From a virus: 28,207 bases of DNA. The translations under genes were made by a program, and so were the position numbers. The stretch covers positions 1 to 28,207 of the IMG/VR virus record IMGVR_UViG_3300044695_004236; one strand, given 5' to 3'. Shown here piece after piece: positions 16,637 to 24,582 of the stretch. Position 1 is the first letter of the stretch; the number at the start of each line of letters is the position of its first letter. Below the pieces are notes generated by a model. That model did not search any database, was not told where the DNA came from, and saw nothing but the letters and a program-made list of their open reading frames with translations.

Positions 16637-18211
16637 ATGCCCATCGACGATCGGACGACGAACCGCAGCTACCAGCTGCCCAACTTCGCCAATCTGCTGG
16701 CGGATGACGTGGCGCGCCTGCGGGCGGCGCTGCAGTCGATCGATGCCGACATCTTCGCCCGGTACACCAAAGCCGAGGTGGATACGCTGGTAACGGGACT
16801 GATCCAGGGGGCGCCCGGTGCGCTCGACACCCTGAACGAGCTGGCGGCCGCGCTGGGCGACGATCCCAACTTCGCGGCGACGATCACCAACCAGCTTGCG
16901 CAGAAGGCCAACTCCGCAGACGTCTACACCAAGACGCAGAGCGACGCGCGCTACGTGCAGGGCCAGACCCAGGCGGAGATGGTGTTCATCGCCACCGCCA
17001 ACCAGTCGGTGTTCACGCTGTCGACGCCGGTGATCAACAAGCCATCGGCGCTGGTGACGGTGGACGGCGTGGTGCAGCCGACCAGCGAGTACAGCCTTAA
17101 CCAGGCTGGCACCTCGCTGACGCTGAGCGAGGGCGTTCCGGTCGGGACCGTGGTGCGTGTGCTGGCGTTGGGCGTAGCGTCTGCTGGCGCGCCGGCTGAT
17201 GACTCGGTGACGGAGCCGAAGTTCCGTACTGGCGCGGTCTCAACTCGGGCCCTGGCGGTGGGCATCGCACCAACGGTGGGCAGCATCAACGCTGGCCCGC
17301 TTGCAGGCTTCCGCAACGCAATCATCAACGGCCATTTCTGGCTTTGGCAACGAGGCACAAGTTTCACCGGCTCAGAGTACGGCGCGGATCGATGGCGGAA
17401 TCTTCGCAATGGCACCGCATGCACGATGAGCCGGCAAAAGTTCAGCCTCGGGCAAACTCAGGTGCCTGGAGACCCTGAGTTCTTCTGTCGGATGGTTGTC
17501 GCGTCTGTGACGGGAGCTGACAACTATTCGCTGTTGCAGCAACGCATCGAGTATGTGCGCACGTTCGCGAACAAGGAAATTACAATCTCGTTCTGGGCAA
17601 GAGCAAACGCGCCTGGCAGCATCAGCATCGAGCTGGAACAGATCTTCGGAACAGGCGGATCGCCAAGCGCTCCCGTGACTGGGATCGGCGTCGTGAAGAA
17701 GCAGGTGACTACTTCCTGGCAGAAGATTGAGCACACAGTGACGCTGCCTTCGCTCAGCGGCAAAACACAAGGCGCCGATGACGATTGCCTGGCCCTTAAC
17801 ATTTGGCTGGATGCAGGATCGAACTTTGCATCACGCACTGCCGAACTGGGCCACCAGTCCAACACCTTCAGTATTGGCCAGGTGCAAGTCGAGCTCGGGC
17901 CAATCAGCACGCCATTCGAGCGCAGGCCTGAGGCCGTCGAGTTCGTCCTGTGCCAGCGCTACTACCAGGCCGGCACGCGCGTCAACGTCGGTGGCGTCAC
18001 GGCCAATGGGGTCGGGCTCTACTCATCCGTGCAGCTCCCTGTGAGAATGCGGCGCACGCCGGCTGCCGAGCAAGAAAGCGTCGCGTTTGTCGGCAGCTGC
18101 AACGACATCTCTGTGCTGCCAGGCACCGGCCACATGGACGTGATTGTGTCCAACACAACTGGTGGAGCAGGCATTACAACTGCCTTCTACGCTTTGTCCG
18201 CTGAACTGTGA
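16637..18211 (+). CDS. Tail fibre with receptor-binding C-terminal domain
   Basis: A 524-residue fibre. Residues 1-110 are helical adaptor repeats (YTKAEVDTLVTGLIQG, GALDTLNELAAALGDDPNFAATITNQLAQKA, VYTKTQSDARYV), hallmarks of phage tail fibres. Residues ~115-180 form a small beta domain (FTLSTPVINKPSALVTVDGVVQ, SLTLSEGVPVGTVV). From ~226 begins a receptor-type jelly roll with RNAIINGHFWLWQRGTSFTG and ADRWRN, a phrase common in fibre tip domains. From about base 17310 to 18190 codon choice becomes AT-richer, pointing to exchange of the tip. Most likely the main host-range determinant. Confidence 0.8.
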   Translation: MPIDDRTTNRSYQLPNFANLLADDVARLRAALQSIDADIFARYTKAEVDTLVTGLIQGAPGALDTLNELAAALGDDPNFAATITNQLAQKANSADVYTKTQSDARYVQGQTQAEMVFIATANQSVFTLSTPVINKPSALVTVDGVVQPTSEYSLNQAGTSLTLSEGVPVGTVVRVLALGVASAGAPADDSVTEPKFRTGAVSTRALAVGIAPTVGSINAGPLAGFRNAIINGHFWLWQRGTSFTGSEYGADRWRNLRNGTACTMSRQKFSLGQTQVPGDPEFFCRMVVASVTGADNYSLLQQRIEYVRTFANKEITISFWARANAPGSISIELEQIFGTGGSPSAPVTGIGVVKKQVTTSWQKIEHTVTLPSLSGKTQGADDDCLALNIWLDAGSNFASRTAELGHQSNTFSIGQVQVELGPISTPFERRPEAVEFVLCQRYYQAGTRVNVGGVTANGVGLYSSVQLPVRMRRTPAAEQESVAFVGSCNDISVLPGTGHMDVIVSNTTGGAGITTAFYALSAEL

Positions 18212-18255
18212 TGAGTTCTGCGTCGCCACCGTTCTTCACTTCGCCTTCCTGACTC

Positions 18256-18825
18256 ATGCCACTGCAAAGGATCCCCGGCGCCATGGTGTCGGACTCGACC
18301 ATCACAGGAGCTGACGTTCAAGACAACAGCCTCGGCCGCAACGACATGGGCGAGTCGATGATCCGTCTCGGCACCCAGCAGGCCACGACCAGCGGCGTGG
18401 CCAAGGAGTTCACCGGCATCCCCTCCTGGGCCCGGCGGGTCACCCTGCACCTCTGGTTCGTCTCCACCAACGGCACGTCCAACATCCTGGTGCAGCTCGG
18501 CACCGGCGGCGCTCCCACCACGTCTGGCTACACCGGCCACAGCGTCTTCTCCTATGCCAGCGGGGTCGCGCCAGTGAGCTCCACCAACGGCATCCCCATC
18601 TTCAGCAACGCCGGCAGCTACAGCCAGTTCGGCACTCTCACCTTCAACAACATCGGCGGCAACTCCTGGGTCGCATCCGGCCAGCTGGTCTCGGGCGGCA
18701 CGGCTGGCGCGATTGTCGCCGGCGGCTTCATCGAGCTGGCCGGCGTGCTCAACTACCTGCGCATCGTTACCGCCAACGGCACCGACGCCTTCGACGCAGG
18801 CGCCGTGAACATCACCTGGGAGTGA
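18256..18825 (+). CDS. Beta-rich fibre-tip/adhesin protein
   Basis: A 189-residue protein. It opens with RIPGAMVSDSTITGADVQDNSLGR, an N-terminal phrase typical of phage fibre proteins, followed by a beta-sandwich (GTQQATTSGVAKEFTGIPSWARRVTLHLWFVSTNGTSNILVQLG) and Gly/Thr/Ser-rich strands to the end. It lies last in the fibre cassette, 44 bases after the receptor fibre, and may be a second tip or a co-adhesin. No chaperone-type features. Function inferred from composition and context. Confidence 0.65.
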   Translation: MPLQRIPGAMVSDSTITGADVQDNSLGRNDMGESMIRLGTQQATTSGVAKEFTGIPSWARRVTLHLWFVSTNGTSNILVQLGTGGAPTTSGYTGHSVFSYASGVAPVSSTNGIPIFSNAGSYSQFGTLTFNNIGGNSWVASGQLVSGGTAGAIVAGGFIELAGVLNYLRIVTANGTDAFDAGAVNITWE

Positions 18826-18842
18826 GACCCAGGCCGGCACCC

Positions 18843-18876
18843 CTAGAATCAACCAGACAGGAGGACCCTCCTACCT
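18843..18876 (+). promoter_or_regulatory. Sheath gene leader: hairpin over a strong ribosome site, possible -10
   Basis: AGGAGG at 18859-18864 is the best ribosome site in the window, suiting a very abundant protein. It faces its exact complement CCTCCT at 18867-18872, so a short hairpin (5 pairs, GACC loop) could partly mask it. TAGAAT at 18844-18849 matches a -10 box in 5 of 6 bases, but no matching -35 is seen. Confidence 0.35.
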
Positions 18877-20289
18877 ATGACAACGACCTTTCTCCACGGC
18901 GTAGAGGTCCTCCAGATTGACACTGGGGCCCGGCCGATCCAGACCGTTCGATCCTCGGTGATCGGCCTCATCGGCACTGCACCCGACGCGGACGATGAGA
19001 AGTTCCCCCTCAACACTCCGGTGCTGGTCACCCGCCGCGGCGAGATGGCCGGTCTGGGTGAAGACGGCACGCTGCAGCCGGCGCTCGACCTGATCTACGA
19101 CCAGGCCGGCGCAGTTGTCGTGGTGATCCGCGTCGAGCAGGGCGCGAACGAGGGCGCAACCATCGACAACGTGGTGGGCGGCATCGACGGCGCCACCGGG
19201 GCCTACGAGGGCGTGCACGCCTTCCTCGCGGCGGAGAACGCCGTCGGCTTCGCACCCCGCATCCTCATCGCTCCTGGCTTCACTCACCAGCGCACCAGCA
19301 ACGGCATCCTGTCGATCGCTGTCCAGACCCAGGGCTCGGGCTACACCACTGCCCCGGCTGTGACCATCACCGGCGGCGGCGGCTCCGGCGCTACCGCCGT
19401 GGCGGTGCTCGGCACCGGTGGCAACCACGGCAAGGTGGTGAGCATCACCATCACCAACCCCGGCAAGGGCTACACCACCAACCCGACCATCACGATCGGC
19501 GCCCCCCCGGCCGGTGGCGTGCAGGCTGTGGCCGGCACCGTCACCCGCGGCACCGTCCGCTCCGAGCTGCTGGCCGAGCTGGTCGGCATCGCCCAGCGCC
19601 TGCGCGCGGTGATCGTCGCCGACGGCCCCAACACCACCGACGCCGACGCCATCCAGATCGGCGACGACTTCGGTTCCGACCGCATCTACGTCGTTGATCC
19701 CTGGGTCCTCGTCGATGGCTCCAGCATCCCCGCATCCTCCGCCGTCGCCGGCCTGATCAACAAGGTCGACAACGAGCGCGGATTCTGGTGGTCCCCCTCC
19801 AACAACGAGATCAACGGCATCGAGGGCACGGCCAGGGCGATCGACTTCGCCCTCGGCGATTACACCTCCCGCGCCAACCTGCTCAACGAGCAGAAGATCG
19901 CCACCATCATCCGCGAGCAAGGCTTCCGCCTCTGGGGCAACCGCACCCTGGCGGCCGATCCCAAGTACGCCTTCCTCTCCGTCCGCCGCACGGCGGACAT
20001 GATCAACGAGTCGATCCTTCGCGGCCACCTCTGGGCCGTCGATCGCTGCATCACCGCCACCTACCTCGAGGAGGTGCAGGAATCGGTGCGCGAATACCTC
20101 CGCAGCCTCAAGGCCCGGGGCGCAATCCTCGGCGGCGACGTCTGGGTAGACCCTGAGCTGAACACCCCCGTAAGCATCAGCAACGGCCAGGTGTTCTTCG
20201 ACTTCGACTTCACCCCGCCGTTCCCGGCTGAGCGGCTCACCTTCCGCAGCCACCTGGTGAACACCTACATCACCGACCTGTTCGCCTGA
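18877..20289 (+). CDS. FI: Contractile tail sheath protein (gpFI)
   Basis: A 470-residue sheath protein. Family markers: MTTTFLHGVEVLQIDTGARPI and SSVIGLIGTAP at the N-terminus (the strand that is passed to neighbours), VVVIRVEQG, APRILIAPGFTHQ, then LVGIAQRLRAVIVADGPNTT, NEINGIEGTARAIDF, GFRLWGNRTL, FLSVRRTADMINESILR and the C-terminal FDFDFTPPFPAERLTFR. Residues ~143-224, exactly between ILIAPGFTH and the IAQRLRAVI helix, are an inserted Gly/Thr-rich tandem repeat absent from P2 FI, presumably exposed on the outside. The tube gene follows after a 33-base gap. Confidence 0.93.
   Translation: MTTTFLHGVEVLQIDTGARPIQTVRSSVIGLIGTAPDADDEKFPLNTPVLVTRRGEMAGLGEDGTLQPALDLIYDQAGAVVVVIRVEQGANEGATIDNVVGGIDGATGAYEGVHAFLAAENAVGFAPRILIAPGFTHQRTSNGILSIAVQTQGSGYTTAPAVTITGGGGSGATAVAVLGTGGNHGKVVSITITNPGKGYTTNPTITIGAPPAGGVQAVAGTVTRGTVRSELLAELVGIAQRLRAVIVADGPNTTDADAIQIGDDFGSDRIYVVDPWVLVDGSSIPASSAVAGLINKVDNERGFWWSPSNNEINGIEGTARAIDFALGDYTSRANLLNEQKIATIIREQGFRLWGNRTLAADPKYAFLSVRRTADMINESILRGHLWAVDRCITATYLEEVQESVREYLRSLKARGAILGGDVWVDPELNTPVSISNGQVFFDFDFTPPFPAERLTFRSHLVNTYITDLFA
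19303..19548 (+). repeat. Inserted tandem beta-repeat in the sheath protein
   Basis: Two related ~40-residue units: the first has GSGYTTAPAVTITGGGGSGATA, cut short here to GSGYTTAPAVTITGG, the second has GKGYTTNPTITIGAPPAGG. They share the pattern S-I-x-(4-6)-G-x-GYTT-x-P-x-(V/I)-T-I. The insert sits in the loop where P2-type sheaths carry no such domain. Confidence 0.75.
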
Positions 20290-20322
20290 TCCATCACACC
20301 GCTCACACTGCAGGACTGACCC

Positions 20323-20829
20323 ATGGCCACGATCCCCCGTCACCTCAAGAACTTCAGCCTGTTCGTCGACGGCCGCGGCCTCGCCGGCCTGATCCAGACC
20401 CTCACCCTGCCAACCCTCACCACCAAGATGGAGGAGTTCCGGGGCGGCGGCATGGATGCGCCTGTCGAGATCGACATGGGCATGGAGAAGCTGGAGGGCA
20501 CCTTCGAGCTGGCCGAGTACAACCCCGACATCATCGCCCTGTACGGACTGGCCTCGCCCAACACTCAGATGACCGCACGCGGGGCCATGCGCCGCGACGG
20601 TGAGGATGCCGTGCCGGTGGTGGTCAACATGACCGGCGTAGTGAAGCAGCTGGAGAAGGGCGACTGGGTGGCAGGCGATCCCACCTCGGGCACCTTCACC
20701 TACAGCCTGCGCTACTACAAGCTGACCATCGGCGGCCGCGAGCTGGTGGAGATCGACAAGGTGAACATGATCCGCCGGATCAACGGCCAGGATCAGCTGG
20801 CCACCATCCGCACCGCAATCGGGGTCTAA
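20323..20829 (+). CDS. FII: Major tail tube protein (gpFII)
   Basis: A 168-residue P2 FII-type tube protein that forms the inner channel for DNA. Markers: IPRHLKNFSLFVDGRGLAG at the start, LPTLTTKMEEFRGGGMDAPVEIDMGMEKLEGTFEL, YNPDIIALYGL, ARGAMRRDGEDAVPVVVNMTG and the ending YYKLTIGGRELVEIDKVNMIRRINGQDQL. Length matches the family (~170). A small AGGA site precedes the ATG. It follows the sheath gene as in P2. Confidence 0.94.
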   Translation: MATIPRHLKNFSLFVDGRGLAGLIQTLTLPTLTTKMEEFRGGGMDAPVEIDMGMEKLEGTFELAEYNPDIIALYGLASPNTQMTARGAMRRDGEDAVPVVVNMTGVVKQLEKGDWVAGDPTSGTFTYSLRYYKLTIGGRELVEIDKVNMIRRINGQDQLATIRTAIGV

Positions 20830-20832
20830 TCC

Positions 20833-21108
20833 ATGAGCAGCAAGAAGCGTCCTGAGGGCACCGCCAAGGTGCTCTTCGACTTCCCCGAGATGATCGGCGG
20901 TGTCGAGGTCGACTTCATCGTGATGCGCCGGCCCAAGGTCCGCGATCGCGTCGAGGCCGCAAAGGCCTCAACCAACGAGGGCGAGCAGGCCGTGCATCTC
21001 ATCGCCAACCTCTGCGAGGTTCCGGTGGACGAGATCATGCAGCTTGACGACGCCAACTGGGGCAAGCTGGAGGCCCAGGTCGTGGCTTTCAGGCAGGCCA
21101 GGTCGTAG
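20833..21108 (+). CDS. E: Tail assembly chaperone gpE
   Basis: A 91-residue phage tail assembly protein of the P2 gpE type, which coats the tape measure during tube polymerisation and is not in the virion. Pattern: a polar start, VLFDFPEMIGGVEVDFIVMRRPKVRDRVEAA (the usual 'two-strand plus RxPxxxD' core), then a helix ending DDANWGKLEAQVVAFRQ. It lies between tube and tape measure, the diagnostic place. The last ~60 bases also have an open -1 frame leading into E'. Confidence 0.82.
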   Translation: MSSKKRPEGTAKVLFDFPEMIGGVEVDFIVMRRPKVRDRVEAAKASTNEGEQAVHLIANLCEVPVDEIMQLDDANWGKLEAQVVAFRQARS

Positions 21109-21110
21109 CA
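21048..21110 (+). promoter_or_regulatory. Possible -1 ribosomal frameshift window (E to E-E')
   Basis: The frame -1 relative to gpE is open from 21048 (after TGA 21045-21047) into E'. A weak slippery candidate is GGCTTTC at 21084-21090 (gpE codons GCT TTC). No ideal heptamer is present and the downstream structure was not computed. In P2 and lambda the analogous chaperone pair is made by -1 frameshifting. Confidence 0.3.
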
Positions 21111-21263
21111 GTGGAGACCCTTCGCCGGGCCGTCATCGTCCTGGCGAAGGCTACCGGCTGGGGCCTGGCCGAGATCCTCGACATCGACCTGGACGACTTC
21201 TGGCTGTGGCTGGAGCAGGCCGAGCTGGTCGACAATGAGATCGCGGAGAGGATGAAGGCATGA
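21111..21263 (+). CDS. gpE' (GpE family) tail assembly chaperone extension
   Basis: A 50-codon frame starting at GTG 21111, just after the gpE stop, and overlapping the tape-measure start as ATGA-type (ATG 21260, TGA 21261-21263). The product WGLAEILDIDLDDFWLWLEQAEL resembles P2 gpE', whose core is a short helix, WPLSE-like turn and a Leu/Trp-rich helix. It lies in the frame reached by a -1 shift from gpE, so it may be made mainly as a gpE-E' fusion, the form that binds the tape measure. The independent GTG start has only a poor ribosome site. Confidence 0.72.
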   Translation: METLRRAVIVLAKATGWGLAEILDIDLDDFWLWLEQAELVDNEIAERMKA

Positions 21264-23635
21264 TCGGCGGCGGCCCCCAAAAGATCACGGTCGAGATCGG
21301 CGGCAAGATCGCCGCCAGCCTCGGCGCATCACTGCGCACCGCGCAGATGCAGGTGTCGTCGTTCGGGCGGAACGTGAACCGCACGATGAACGACGCGGCG
21401 CTGGCCGGCCGCAAAGGTTTCAAGGGCATGTTCGACAACGCCCTGTGGCAGCAGGCTGCCGTCGGCGCGGCGGGCATCGGCGTGGCCCTCGGGGCAAGCA
21501 TCCGCCAGGCGGCCAGCTTCGAGCTCATCCTGAGCGACATCGGCAAGACCGCCAACATCGGCCAGTCGGAGCTCAAGGGCCTGTCCGGTGAGCTGCTACG
21601 CCTGAGCGGCCGCAACCTCACCAACCTCTCGCCGGAGAAGCTGGCGGCCGGCATCCAGGACCTGGTGGCCCAGGGCCTGGAGCTGAAGGATGCCGTCGCA
21701 TCAATGGAGTCCCTGGGCAAGGTGGCGACCGCCACCAACTCCGACCTGCTCGACGTCACCAAGACCGGCTTCCAGCTGCAGAACGCGCTGAAGATCCGAC
21801 CGACGGAGCTCAAGGCCACCTTCGATGCGCTGGCCTTCGCCGGCAAGCAGGGCGCCTTCGAGCTGCGGGACATGGCGCAGTTCATGCCCACCATCGCCGC
21901 CGCAGCCGGCAGCCTGGGCATCCAGGGCCAGAAGGGGGCTGTCTCCCTGGCCGCCATGATGCAGATGGTGCGGAAGGATGCGCCCGACGCTGGCCAGGCC
22001 GCCACCCGCCTCACCGACGCGATGCTGAAGCTCACCGCCCCCGACGCGGTGAAGCGCTTCTCCAAGTTCGGCGTGAACATTGAGCAGGTGCTGAACGACG
22101 CCAAGGCCAAGGGCATCAACCCGATGGAGGCCGCCCTCGATCAGCTGCAGAAGGTGACCGGCGGCGACGTCTTCAAGCTCTCCCAGATCTTCGGGGACAA
22201 GGAGGCCAAGCTGGCCCTGATGTCCCTGATGAAGTACCGGAAGGAGTACGAGCAGCTGAAGGCCGAAGCCGGCGGGGCTGCCGCGGCCGGCACCGTGGAC
22301 AAGGACTTTCAGCGCAGCCTGGCCACCTTCCAGGGCACGCTGACCAGCTTCCAGAACTCTGCCCAGCGGCTCGGCATCGCGGTCGGCAACGCCCTCCTGC
22401 CCCCGCTCACGCGCATGGCGGAGATCATCACGCCGATCGCCGAGGGGATCGGCAACTGGGCGGCCGCCAACCCAGGCCTGATGACCGGCGTCACCGTGAT
22501 CGCTGCGGGCCTGGCCGGCCTGGTGGTGGCGCTGCCGGTGATCGCCGGGGTGGTCTCCGCCATCGGCACGATCGGCACGGCCATCGGTGCGCTCACCGCT
22601 GCATTCCCCGTCCTGGCCGGCATCGGCACCGTGCTGGCCGTGGCCGCCGGCCCGATCACCCTGGTGGTCGCCGGCATCATCGGCATCGGTGCAGCCTTCA
22701 CCTTCGCCTACCACAAGGTTGAGTGGTTCCGCACCGGCGTGAACGCCATGGTGGCCGGCATCAGCGCCACCTTCACCAGCTTCATCAGCGTGCTGCAAGG
22801 CGGCTGGACCATGCTGGTCGGCGTCTTCACCGGCGACACCAAGAAGATCCAGGCTGGTTTTGGCCAGATGATCGCCGGCGTCCAGGGCATGTTCACCTCC
22901 TGGTACGGCTGGATGACCTCGCTGTTCCAGCGGCTGGTCAGCCAGCTCATCCAAGGGTTCGCACGCTTCGGGCCCGGCATCCTCGGGGTGATCGGCGGCG
23001 TGCCGATGATGATCATCAGCCTTTTCAACAGGGCCGGCATCGGCCAGCGGATCATCACCTCGATCATCGATGGGCTGAAGGCCCGGGCCGGCGCGCTGTT
23101 CTCCTGGGTCGGCGGCGCGGTCTCCCGCATCGGCTCGATGGTTGGCGGCGGCGGCGACGGTGGCGGTGGCGGCCAGAGCTCCGGCGGCGGGGGCCGAGTA
23201 GCAACGCCCCCTGGCCGGGCGATCGGCGGGCTCGTGCGCGCCGGCTTCCCCTACATCGTCGGGGAGCGCCGCCGTGAGCTGTTCGTGCCTGGCTTCGACG
23301 GAGCGATCATCCCTCGCATCGCACAACCCCTCACCGCTGGCGCGCTGGCGGCACTGATGAGCGCGCAGCCAGCCGCTGCTCAAGCCGTTGCGCCGTTTGC
23401 CCCCGCCATCAACCTGTCGCCGCAGCTCGCCGCTCCTGCGCAGGCCCCCGTCAACATCCAGGCTCCTGAGCGGGCGCCTGCTGTGCCGGCACGGCCCGCC
23501 ATCACCATCAACGCCCCGATCACCATCCATGCTGGCGGTGGTGACGCGATGGAGATCCGCCGGCAGGTGGATGATGCCCTCCAGGATCTGGTGCGGCAGA
23601 TGGAGTCCGCCTACCGCACTCTGCTCAACGACTGA
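21260..23635 (+). CDS. T: Tail tape measure protein (gpT)
   Basis: A 791-residue tape measure that sets tail length and helps DNA entry. Residues ~85-290 match the phage minor tail/TMP core (QAASFELILSDIGKTANIG, LTNLSPEKLAAGIQDLVAQGLELKDAVASMESLGKVATATN, FMPTIAAAAGSLG). Residues ~408-485 are hydrophobic, enough for two or three membrane-spanning helices. A Gly-rich linker near 635-650 precedes AIGGLVRAGFPYIVGERRRELFVPG, the usual TMP C-terminal motif, and an Ala/Pro-rich end. By comparison with P2 gpT (about 815 residues) the tail should be close to P2's length. The long open frame on the other strand is a GC shadow. Confidence 0.93.
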   Translation: MIGGGPQKITVEIGGKIAASLGASLRTAQMQVSSFGRNVNRTMNDAALAGRKGFKGMFDNALWQQAAVGAAGIGVALGASIRQAASFELILSDIGKTANIGQSELKGLSGELLRLSGRNLTNLSPEKLAAGIQDLVAQGLELKDAVASMESLGKVATATNSDLLDVTKTGFQLQNALKIRPTELKATFDALAFAGKQGAFELRDMAQFMPTIAAAAGSLGIQGQKGAVSLAAMMQMVRKDAPDAGQAATRLTDAMLKLTAPDAVKRFSKFGVNIEQVLNDAKAKGINPMEAALDQLQKVTGGDVFKLSQIFGDKEAKLALMSLMKYRKEYEQLKAEAGGAAAAGTVDKDFQRSLATFQGTLTSFQNSAQRLGIAVGNALLPPLTRMAEIITPIAEGIGNWAAANPGLMTGVTVIAAGLAGLVVALPVIAGVVSAIGTIGTAIGALTAAFPVLAGIGTVLAVAAGPITLVVAGIIGIGAAFTFAYHKVEWFRTGVNAMVAGISATFTSFISVLQGGWTMLVGVFTGDTKKIQAGFGQMIAGVQGMFTSWYGWMTSLFQRLVSQLIQGFARFGPGILGVIGGVPMMIISLFNRAGIGQRIITSIIDGLKARAGALFSWVGGAVSRIGSMVGGGGDGGGGGQSSGGGGRVATPPGRAIGGLVRAGFPYIVGERRRELFVPGFDGAIIPRIAQPLTAGALAALMSAQPAAAQAVAPFAPAINLSPQLAAPAQAPVNIQAPERAPAVPARPAITINAPITIHAGGGDAMEIRRQVDDALQDLVRQMESAYRTLLND

Positions 23636-23637
23636 CG

Positions 23638-24582
23638 ATGGCCCGCCCGATCTTCCAACTCGGATCATTCCAGTTCGATCTGGCGAACGGTGTCCCCCAG
23701 TCGCTCGACCGCACGGCCGACTACCGGTGGGAGACCCAGGACCGGCTGCTGCGTGATCCGGCCGTTCAGTTCCTCGGCCCGGGCAGCCAGGAGATCACCC
23801 TCGATGGCGTCCTGTTCCCCGGCTTCTCCGGCCGGCAGACCACCGTCGAAGCACTCCGCACCCTCGCCGCCCAGGGACAGCCGCAGATCCTCACCGATGG
23901 CCTGGGGCGCAACTACGGCAAGTGGGTGATCCGCCAGGTGCGCGAGGGCCTCTCCACCTTCGCCCCCGGCGGCGGCGCACGACAGATCACCTTCAACGTC
24001 TCCCTGCTGCGCTACGTCGACGACAATCCAGGCCAGGCCGCCAGCCCCCTCAGCTTCTCTCCGGTCGCACTGAGCAGCAGCACCACGACACTGGGCAGCG
24101 CCACTGCTGTAGCCGCTGCTGTCCCGGCATGGACCGGCAGCGCCAGCGCATTCGACGCAACAGGCTGGGCATTCAACCCCGCCAACTCCACAACGGCGCT
24201 GGCGGCGCGCAACGCTGGCTTCAGCCTGGCCCAGCTGGGCAACATCTCTCGCTCGGTGGTGAACGGCGATTATGTGGGCGCAGCGCTCAACGCCTTCGGC
24301 CTCAACGGCCTCACCACCACGCAGACCTCCACCTGGGCGCAGCTGGGCATCGCCGGCGCGCGGATGGTCGAGGCGATGGTGGATCGCCGCGGCCCTGCAG
24401 CGATGACCGTTGCGCTCGAGGCGCTCCGCCCCGCCACCGCCGCGCAGCTGCAGGCGATCGGCGGCGGGGCTCCCGGCGAGGCCGGCCTGTCCAACCTGAT
24501 CCGCGACGCCGCCACCATCGGCACCATGCTCAACGTGGATCCCTTCATCACCGGCATCGTCCAACAGCTCGTGCGGCCATGA
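23638..24582 (+). CDS. U: Tail protein gpU with C-terminal extension
   Basis: Residues 1-130 match P2 gpU: FQLGSFQFDLANGVPQSLDRTADYRWETQDRL, VQFLGPGSQEITLDGVLFP, then GLGRNYGKWVIRQV and RQITFNVSLLRYVDD. P2 gpU is about 159 residues; this protein has 314. The added ~180 residues are Ala/Ser/Thr-rich and then helical (WAQLGIAGARMVEAMVDRRGP...), ending FITGIVQQLVRP. In P2 gpU ends up at the tail, probably as a completion factor. Overlap with gpX is ATGA. The function of the extension is unknown. Confidence 0.85.
   Translation: MARPIFQLGSFQFDLANGVPQSLDRTADYRWETQDRLLRDPAVQFLGPGSQEITLDGVLFPGFSGRQTTVEALRTLAAQGQPQILTDGLGRNYGKWVIRQVREGLSTFAPGGGARQITFNVSLLRYVDDNPGQAASPLSFSPVALSSSTTTLGSATAVAAAVPAWTGSASAFDATGWAFNPANSTTALAARNAGFSLAQLGNISRSVVNGDYVGAALNAFGLNGLTTTQTSTWAQLGIAGARMVEAMVDRRGPAAMTVALEALRPATAAQLQAIGGGAPGEAGLSNLIRDAATIGTMLNVDPFITGIVQQLVRP

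Noticed and set aside
18212-18255. Transcription terminator between the last fibre genes
   Set aside because: No stem followed by a T-run; the same holds for the gaps at 1840-1879, 12734-12773 and 20290-20322.
16637-18825. Diversity-generating retroelement target in the fibre genes
   Set aside because: No reverse transcriptase, template repeat or C-type lectin end with Asn-rich codons is visible in the window.
18871-20343. 490-residue open frame on the minus strand opposite the sheath gene
   Set aside because: GC-rich coding DNA leaves the complementary frame open; the plus-strand protein is an unmistakable sheath and the minus-strand product is Gly/Asp/Val-rich with no family pattern.
21701-23668. 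655-residue minus-strand open frame opposite the tape measure
   Set aside because: Composition (His/Gln/Asp/Gly repeats) is that of an antisense shadow; the tape measure on the plus strand has clear motifs.
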